Of a stretch of 64,000 bases of DNA, positions 56,876-64,000 are shown piece by piece; positions within the stretch are counted from its first letter, which is position 1; each line of letters starts with the position of its first letter. Under the pieces are notes generated by a model. That model did no database searches, was not told the DNA's origin, and saw only the letters and a program-made list of their open reading frames with translations. This DNA comes from Basidiobolus meristosporus CBS 931.73 (taxonomy: Eukaryota; Basidiobolomycota; Basidiobolomycetes; Basidiobolales; Basidiobolaceae): NCBI GenBank assembly GCA_002104905.1, contig MCFE01000039.1, forward strand, positions 1 to 64,000, written 5' to 3'. The position numbers and the translations under genes were made by a program.

Positions 56876-57244
56876 TGCTGAAATATTGGACTATTTGGTA
56901 TCATTCAGCAGCTAAAAATTTACTTAACAATTATGGACTGGTCTTGGTCACTGTGAGACTAATTCACAGCTCTAACCTTGTCGCTTTCTTCAGATCTTTG
57001 ATCTTATGATTATTCCCCTATTGTCAGGATCAAATTAGCACTATTACTAAACATCATGTACTAACACTGAAACTGTTACACAATGCTCCTGAATATTGAG
57101 AAACCCTCCTTACTTAGTGTTACAGCTGTATTACTTCTACAAATGTATAAATACTGAGCTTCTTTATTAACAAACAACAGTTCAACCATTATCACTATAT
57201 CTTGATACGTTCCCTATATGCAAATCACTTCTGAAATTGCAACA
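56876..57244 (+). repeat. copia-B 5' LTR
   Basis: TGCTGAAATATTGG to GAAATTGCAACA, 369 bp. Contains TATAAATACTGAG. Inserted after ATTAGTGGA of the tnp2 copy. Confidence 0.82.
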
Positions 57245-57342
57245 GGTTATGAGCCTTGATTGCCTTAATCTATTCTAAAGATGACTTCTACCAGCAAACA
57301 GAACAACACAAACATCTTCCCTGTAAAGGAGAGGTGTGATGG

Positions 57343-57599
57343 AATACAGCTGTAACACTAAGTAAGGAGGGTTTCTCAATATTCAGGAGCATTCTTTAAC
57401 AGTTTCAGGGTTAGTACATAATGTTTGCTAATAGTGCTAATTTGATCCTGACTATAGGGGAATAATCATAAGATCATATATCTGGAGAAAGTGGCAAAGT
57501 TAAGGCAGTAAATGAGACCTACAGTGACTAAGACTAGTCTGGAATTGTTAAGTACATTTTTAGCTGCTGAATGATACCAAAGAGTCCAATATTTCAACA
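57343..57599 (-). repeat. Inverted copia-B LTR fragment inside gag
   Basis: The reverse complement matches the first about 257 bp of the LTR at 56876, ending exactly at the LTR terminus TGTTGAAATATTGGACT. It replaces the N-terminal half of gag. Confidence 0.82.
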
Positions 57600-59125
57600 A
57601 ATACTGCCAAAGCAGCATGGGAATCCTTAGAGAAGATCTTTGGAGCAAGTCAGTATCAAGCAAGCCTTTTTTAAAACAAAAGTTCTTCAACATGAGGAAG
57701 AAACCAGATGATGACATGCTACAACTCATTGCCAGAATGCAGACACTTGCCAAAGAACTTTACAGTATTAATGCTGGTGTAGATGATGAAGAAAAGATAC
57801 TCAGTCTGCTTTGCAGCCTACCAGACAAGTATGTGCCACTCATAGTTTCTTTTGAAAGCAGAGAAGACAATTTGACTTTAGACTATGTCAAAGGAATACT
57901 TCTCTATGAAGAACTCAGGCGTAATGATCAAGCAGAGAAAATTGAAGATCATGCTTTATTCAGTTTGGAAAGGCACTCAGAAAATAAGGGAAAGCAACAA
58001 AACAAAAGAAAACCTAGTTGCTGTAACTACTGTTAAAAGCCAGGACACTGGGCAAAAGAATGCAAGAGACAAGCAGTCAAAAAACAGAAACTAGAGCAGG
58101 CAAACCATATAACTACTGATGAACTGTTGTTTGTAAACATACAAGAAAGTGCAAGTAACCAAAGTAATGAATGGTATATTGACTCTGGAGCATCACAGCA
58201 TATTTGTGGTATAAAGAAGTGGGTCAGCAACTTAAAGACTATTCCCATAAGAAAGGTTATCTGGGGGATAACTCTGATCTTGAAGCTACCCCAAGTGGGT
58301 CTATATAACTAAATATGAGCAATAGCTCAGGGGCAACAACAGCAAGACTGACTGATATACTCTATATACCTGGAATAGCTAAGAATCTACTCTCAGTCAG
58401 TAAAGCAACTGCTCAGGGACTGAAATTTGTTTTTACTAAGATGAGCAGCTTAATATTGAGTGAAAATGGACAAAAATAAGCTTTGGGAATTAGAGATCAC
58501 AATATTTACAATTACAATGCAAGATCACTGTACCTGAGTATGTCAACATTGCTGAAACTAAAGAAACCAACTGGGAGACATGGCATAGGAGGCTAGGACA
58601 CATTGGGGAACAGAAAATGAGCCAATTGGTGAAAAATAGCTTGTTTTGGGCCCAAAATACTCAATTGCAATCAGATTGAATGTTTCTAAGGGATGTTCAT
58701 ATGGCAAACAAGCTAGGCAATGTTTCAAGAGCACAGAAGGCATCAATACCACCAAAATATTGGCTATTGTACACTCAGACATCTATAGCCCCATGAGAAC
58801 ACTGTCCTTTGGTGCCAAAGTCACTGATATCATCAGCCAGCTACCTGATGATGCAATCAACACCAATGAAGAAGATGCATACCAAATTCAGCCAGATACT
58901 GATGATAATTCTACTGGTTCTAGATCAACACAGATTATCCCAGTTAGGAGATCCACCAGAATAAGAAATGTCCCTGGATCCTGGTGGCACACATCCAATG
59001 ATCATGAAGAAGCTTATCTTGCTTTATGTGCCAAACCTCAGAATCTGGAACAGGCAATGCAAAGTCTAGATTTACTATGTAGCAACAAGCCATGCAGGAG
59101 GAGTACCAATCACTGTAAATCATGA

Positions 59126-61121
59126 CTGGGAGGGTATCTAAAATACTCCTTATACAAAACCTGTTGCTGAACACTCTGGGGTACAGAAGTCTATTGGAGC
59201 TTCTGGACCCAGTATTCCAAGCTTGTTCTATGCCATTCATACCCTCTGCAAGGTGTTTCTTCAGTGTTGTCAGCTGGGAATGAAAGCTTCTAGGACATCT
59301 GTTGCCATTAATGGTGGGATGAAACTTTGCAGGGCAATAGTTCTTGTAATAGCAGTAGAGCTTAACAAGGAATCTCCTTGAGCTAATTAGGGTAGATAGT
59401 CCACAGTACCTGGTATAGATTTCCTTTGATGTGTCAAAAGGAAATCCAGTGGTAGTGATGAGATTGATGAGAAAGGACCCTTCAGATGAGAAAGTAATAT
59501 AAAAGTTAATTTGTGATCAAATGGAGGTGATATGGACTGATATGGTGCAATCAGCTTTATCTATCTGATTTTTCATTCATTATCATTAAATATCCATTAA
59601 TTGTCATATATCCTGTCAATGTATTGCAACAATCTTCCTAAAACATTGACTTGGTGAGTTTATTAATGCTCTACTGACAAGTCTATAATCAAATAGGAAA
59701 TCTGTGATTGATGTGATCTTGGCAAAGCAATCCAAGATGCATCATGCATAATATATGGAAAATTCAACTATCACATTAGTTTTGAAATATAATTCATAAG
59801 AATACCAGGTTGATGCCACTATACTACTGTATAAGTACTCAAATCTGTCACTATAGTTGCTGTACAAAGTCTCAACACATCTTTAATACAACCTGGACAA
59901 AATCCATCCCCCAGCTCACAAGCATAGTTTGGACTGGAAAGTCAATGTCTGCTCTGTTTGAGTTCTTTGCAGATGGTTGTAGTATGGCCCAAGTGTCTAT
60001 CATGAGCCTTTGTACAGATATATGGATGCTACTCATTAATCTAGCAGAACTGGATACCTCAGAGAGTCAACAGAGATGGAAGAATCTGAGCAGAAAGCTG
60101 TGGCATGAGTTCTACATTGGGATGCCAGCAGATATATGTAAAAAGATATATAACAAGACAAGCGTTGAAATCAAGAATTAGCTGAGAGTGAGGGGATCTT
60201 ATGAGGAAGCCATGTATATGCAATCCCATGCACAATTTGCACAGTACAGACCAGAGGTGTCTGTTAGTGCCTCAACTTTGAGAACTAAAGAGATTTTTAA
60301 TGAGTCTCTGCCTCAGATGACTAATATACTACATTATATATCAATAGAGCTAAGTGGCTTTCAAGAGCAATACACAAAGGACTCATCAAGGCAATAGTTC
60401 CAATGTATGAGACAGACTGTAAGTACCTTGAGGCATCAGAGCGCAAAGTTGACAAGGAGGAATACAGACCTGCAAGCAACTGCATCTAGATTGTGCCAGC
60501 ACACCTTGTTGGATTTCTTACCATCCTCTGCAGTATTGGCATGCTGGCACATGTCAGTCCAATCTAGGCCAACACCCCTCACAAGAGTGCCCTGCATTGA
60601 GTCAATGCATGTCAGATCAATATGTGCACCTCAGAGCAAACCTTCCAGAGCTCACCAAACTGCTCATTCAGACATGGATCCATTGGAGTGAGCTCAGTTG
60701 CACCAACATGTAACATCATATTGAACTCAGCCAAAGGCTATGCCAATGAATCAAGTTGAGCCTGCATGTGCTAGCACACCTGAACATCAGCAAGTTCCTT
60801 CTGGTGAATTGACTGACAATGACCCACACAAAGGCCTCCACCACCAGAGCCTTTGCCAAGTAAAAGAGTGCATCAGTGCATGGCACTACAGGCTGGTTCT
60901 GTAATATTGATTAGAGCAATTCAGCGTGGCCATGCTTCAGCATTGAACTCATCAGCCAGGAGGCAAAACACTGACTACAAGTACACAAGCAGCCAAGATG
61001 ATAGTCAACAAGGAAGCAGCTCAGGTGTGCAAAGTGAATCACTATCATATGCTCCAGTAGTAACTCCTATAAGAAAAAAATCCAGTAGAAGATGATGCAT
61101 TTGCATTGAATTGTTACCATT
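59126..61121 (+). other. Unassigned repeat-compartment DNA with polar coding remnants
   Basis: Frames at 59810-60181 and 60188-60397 (RKLWHEFYIGMPADICKKIYN) and 60853-61095 are Gln/Ser-rich and gag-like but unrecognised. An imperfect inverted repeat (GATTGTGCCAGCA, with its partner around TGCTGGCACATGTCAGTCC) lies at 60485-60568. No host gene supported. Confidence 0.4.
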
Positions 61122-61408
61122 TGTCATGATCTAAGTAACACATCTTTTTGCAACCCAAATTGATCCATTGAAAATCAGTGATTTGCTTGCTCAACCAGCA
61201 AAACTGAATATTTGATAGCAAATCATATATCACATAAGAGTCATCAGCCACAGCCTACACTTGAAAATTCATTTAGTCAGCAATTGATCTGGCAAAATGT
61301 ATTTAAGGAGCTGCTGGAACCTCAATAAAAATCAGTTCAAAGTTTAGTGAATACAATACTAGCTAAACTCCCTATTCCTCTACAACTCTTATACCAAGAT
61401 TTGTAGCA
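61122..61408 (+). repeat. Candidate 5' LTR of the gypsy element
   Basis: TGTCATGATC to TTTGTAGCA, containing AATAAA-like signals, directly before TTGGTAGCAGC, a plausible primer site for a Ty3/gypsy element. The second LTR lies outside the window, so the borders are unproven. Confidence 0.4.
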
Positions 61409-61466
61409 TTGGTAGCAGCAATAACCAGAAACATCCCTCCTGAAGTAAGAAGAAGCCTCCCTCAAC

Positions 61467-62098
61467 ATGTCCAGAAATCAAGAATGGAAGAATGCTATGC
61501 AACAAATCCCGGCCCAGCAGCAACAAGGAATGACTACCATAGCCCAAAGCCAGCAAAACCCTGTCAAGAGCAACTTTAGTGTGAAGGTCAACAGGACCAT
61601 GGTAGAGTCAGTGAAAACCTGGGAACTTGGCTCTTCCAGATTGAAGAAGCATTCAAGGCTAAGGGAATTGCTCCAGATAGCAAGTTACACTATGAAGCCT
61701 CTTACCTGGCAAATGCAGCTTTACAGTACTACCATAACAAGATCAGGTCAGCCACCATGATGGGATGCTCTACAATCTCTACCTGGGATGAGTTTGTGTT
61801 GGAAAATCAGGATGCCTTTGAGCCCCCACACCAACAGACACTACTAAGAAGAAAGTTGAAGACACTCAGACAGAAAGGAATGGTCCAAGAGTACATCTAT
61901 GAATATAGATATCTACTTCGGCAAATTGAAAGAATGGACACTCTGGATCAAGTTGAATACTTTATTGATGGGTTGAAAGAAAGAACTTGTAAGGTAGTGA
62001 AATATCAAAGGCCTCAGACTATTCAAGAAGCCATCAAGATTGCCATTGACTATGACTCAGCTATGTTTGGAGTTGGGAAGTGCACAATGACTAATTAG
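61467..62098 (+). pseudogene. gypsy Gag, frameshifted
   Basis: The start MSRNQEWKNAMQQ switches frame near 61625 into WLFQIEEAFKAKGIAP, STISTWDEFVLENQDAFEPP, LRRKLKTLRQKGMVQEYIYE and VEYFIDGLKERTCKVV, the typical retrotransposon gag capsid domain. It ends at a stop before the zinc knuckle. Confidence 0.8.
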
Positions 62099-62136
62099 AG
62101 AGGCTACAATCACTATGAAAGAAGACAATCAGAACA

Positions 62137-64000
62137 GTGCCAATGGAAATAGCCACTATACAGAAGAATCCTACCTCAGACATATGTGAGAAGAAAGGAA
62201 TTTGCTTCAATTGCTACCAGCAAGGACATATTGCAAAGTACTGCCCTCAGAGACAAAATGGACACCAGCCATCAAGAACCGTTAACCATTTTGAGGCCCG
62301 GGAGCATAGTAACATGGAGGATGAACTTGAAGAAGACTTAGAGCTCACCTTCCATAAGACAGAGGAATACCTATCCCAGATGACCTCAAACTCAGGAAAG
62401 CTATTAGACTTGAATGGAGTAATCAATGGAGTACCTGCCAAGAGCATGATTGACTCAGGAGTATTGCATGAGTACATGTCGGAGCAATTTGCTTTGAAAG
62501 CTGGATTCAACTTGGAACCCACAAAATCAACTTCAGTCTCAATGGCTGATGGGAACTCTCACATAATCAACCATATTACTCAGCCAGTAAGGATGAAGAT
62601 CAATGACTATGAAGAAGATCTACAGGCCTATATATCTGGGAAATACAAGTTTGACCTTGTACTTGGAAAAACCTTGCTATTTTGTCAAATCCATCAATCA
62701 ACCGTAGAGCCCATGCTACTCAGATCCAGATGGACAACAAGACCTATGAGCTATTATCTGCCAGACTGGATTTTAACTTGGTCAATTCCAGTGTGTGTGA
62801 AACAAGTGAACTTAACAAGACACAGTTCTCTAGAGCACTAAGTACGGCACCCAGATGTTCCTCATGGCAGTATTACCGGATGATTCCTCTACTCCAGTAC
62901 CCCACAAGGTCCAGACTCTTTTAAAGGAATATTCAGACGTATTTCCAGATGAGCTTGTAAGCCTACCATCAGTCAGAGACATGGATCATGCCATTGAAAC
63001 ACAAGATAGCACTCCAGTGAGTAAGACACCGTACAGAATGAGTCCATTGGAGTTGTAAGAGATGAAGAGAAAATAGATCAGTTACTGGAGCAAGGATATA
63101 TCAGACACAGCAAGTTGCCTTGGGGAGCACTAGTACTCTTTGTGAAGAAGAAGGATGGAACACTTAGGATGTGCATTGACTTCAGAGCTCTCAACTCAGT
63201 TACCATCAAGAATAAGTACCCCATACCTTGGATTGATGAGCTTTTGGACCAACTCAATGGAGCCACTATTTTCAGCAAGATTGACCTCATGTCAGGATAC
63301 AACCAGATTAGGGTGAAGGCAGAAGACATCCCTAAGTCAGCATTCAGGACCAGATATGGACATTACAAGTACTTAGTCATGAGTTTTGGCCTCACCAAGG
63401 CCCTTGCAACATTCATGACCCTGATGCAGACTGTCTTCCAGGAGTACTTAGACAAGTTTGTGATAATCTACCTAAATGATATATTGATATACAGAAAGAC
63501 AGATGATGATCACTTGTTGCTCATTGAAAAGATCTTGGAGAATCTAAGAGAGAACAAGCCTCATGGCAAGCTACCCAAGTGTGAACACTTTAAGGAACAC
63601 ATAGAATATCTGGGACACATAGTATGCAAGTATTGCAGCCCTGTTTACTGATATCCTCAAGAAAGACAATACCTACAAGTGGTACATAGCTTGTGAGACT
63701 GCCTTCCAGATGCTCAGGAATGAGTATGCTAAGCTACCAAGCTTGAGAATACCTCACTTCAGAAAAGAGTTTACTCTGTGCACACTTGCTTCAGATGATG
63801 CAATTGGCGGAGTGTTGAGCCAAGAACACAAGGGAAAGGACTACCCTGTTGCCTTTAAATCCAAGAAGCTGAACTTAGCAGAACAAAACTATCCAGTGCA
63901 TGAGAAGGAGTCAAATGCACTGTGAAGACTGATCATGCCTCCCTCAAGTATACATTTACTCAGAAGGTACTCTTAAGAAGAATGACAAGATGGAGTGAAT
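62137..64000 (+). pseudogene. gypsy zinc knuckle, protease, RT and RNase H, broken and cut by window end
   Basis: In order: zinc knuckle CFNCYQQGHIAKYC, protease VPAKSMIDSGVLHEYMSEQF, a frameshifted RT entry (TPYRMSPLEL), RT (63115-63651; GALVLFVKKKDGTLRMCIDF, FSKIDLMSGYNQIRV, KYLVMSFGL), then RNase H (63710-63925; SDDAIGGVLSQEHKGKDYPV, KKLNLAEQNYPVHEKESNA). The RT active-site box reads YLNDILIY instead of YLDD. Sequence between RT and RNase H is deleted near 63650. Ty3/gypsy by domain type; integrase would follow outside the window. Confidence 0.88.

Larger units (their letters stand above)
56876..59125 (+). mobile_element. Second Ty1/copia family (copia-B), deleted element
   Basis: A 369-bp 5' LTR, then primer site GGTTATGAGCC, gag start (ATG near 57283), an inverted LTR piece, gag (57617-58036; LIARMQTLAKELYSIN, LLCSLPDKYVPLIVSFESRE), zinc knuckle with a stop (CNYC-stop-KPGHWAKEC), protease (WYIDSGASQHIC), pre-integrase (TWHRRLGHIGEQKM) and the first integrase Asp region (AIVHSDIYSPMRTL). 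Coding jumps from there directly to the integrase/RT linker (VRRSTRIRNVPGSWW). RT, RNase H and the 3' LTR are missing. Confidence 0.82.

Noticed and set aside
60485-60568. Imperfect inverted repeat as a terminator or transposon end
   Set aside because: Arms are mismatched, no target duplication or element structure was found around it.
32100-64000. tRNA or rRNA genes in the repeat compartment
   Set aside because: The only tRNA-like matches are the initiator-tRNA primer sites after LTRs; no cloverleaf or A/B boxes were recognised.

Overview
The window looks like a chromosome segment from an early-diverging (non-Dikarya) filamentous fungus. The genes are compact, with 2-17 exons and GT-AG introns mostly 50-90 nt long. 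Several families are fungal (NOP6-type nucleolar RRM protein, CHO2-like methyltransferase, CBM19-like secreted protein, Saf1-like F-box/RCC1). Others look more animal-like (canonical 4E-BP, TATDN3). The second half is packed with LTR retrotransposons. The phylum is an inference; no rRNA or tRNA gene was seen to anchor it.

Layout. 1-1240: decayed LTRs of a copia family, called copia-A here. 1680-32100: a gene-dense block with no recognisable transposon. In order it holds a tandem-repeat Tyr/Arg/Glu-rich protein (-), a secreted Thr-rich CBM19-like protein (+), HMCES/SRAP (+), SDH4/CybS (-), an RCC1 pseudogene fragment (-), its F-box/RCC1 parent (-), AP-1 sigma adaptin (+), APC5 (-), a 1470-residue triple-START protein (-), a small two-repeat protein with CRE and TATA sites (+), MUS81 (+), SF3B5 (-), NOP6 (+), queuosine-nucleotide glycosylase QNG1 (-), TATDN3 (+), an HMG-box protein (+), a shortened CHO2-like protein (+) and a 4E-BP (-). 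Neighbours are often convergent or divergent with less than 150 bp between them. They form no pathway cluster, but DNA repair and chromatin (HMCES, MUS81, HMG) and RNA/translation (SF3B5, NOP6, QNG1, 4E-BP) recur.

32100-64000: a repeat compartment with no host gene that I can support. It contains a 4686-bp copia-A element (36463-41148) with 349-bp LTRs and a GTAAC target-site duplication; at least five decayed copia-A copies; a second copia family (56876-59125); two tnp2-type (CACTA/EnSpm-like) transposase pseudogenes; an unclassified repeat family X with a 206-bp tandem array; a 705-bp solo LTR of another family; and a broken Ty3/gypsy element that runs off the window end. Insertions are nested, so their order can be read: tnp2 and X are oldest, copia elements landed inside them, and solo LTRs landed inside copia.

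Exon boundaries were placed by eye from GT-AG sites, reading frame and family conservation. In every multi-exon gene except SDH4 the chosen exons sum to a whole number of codons.
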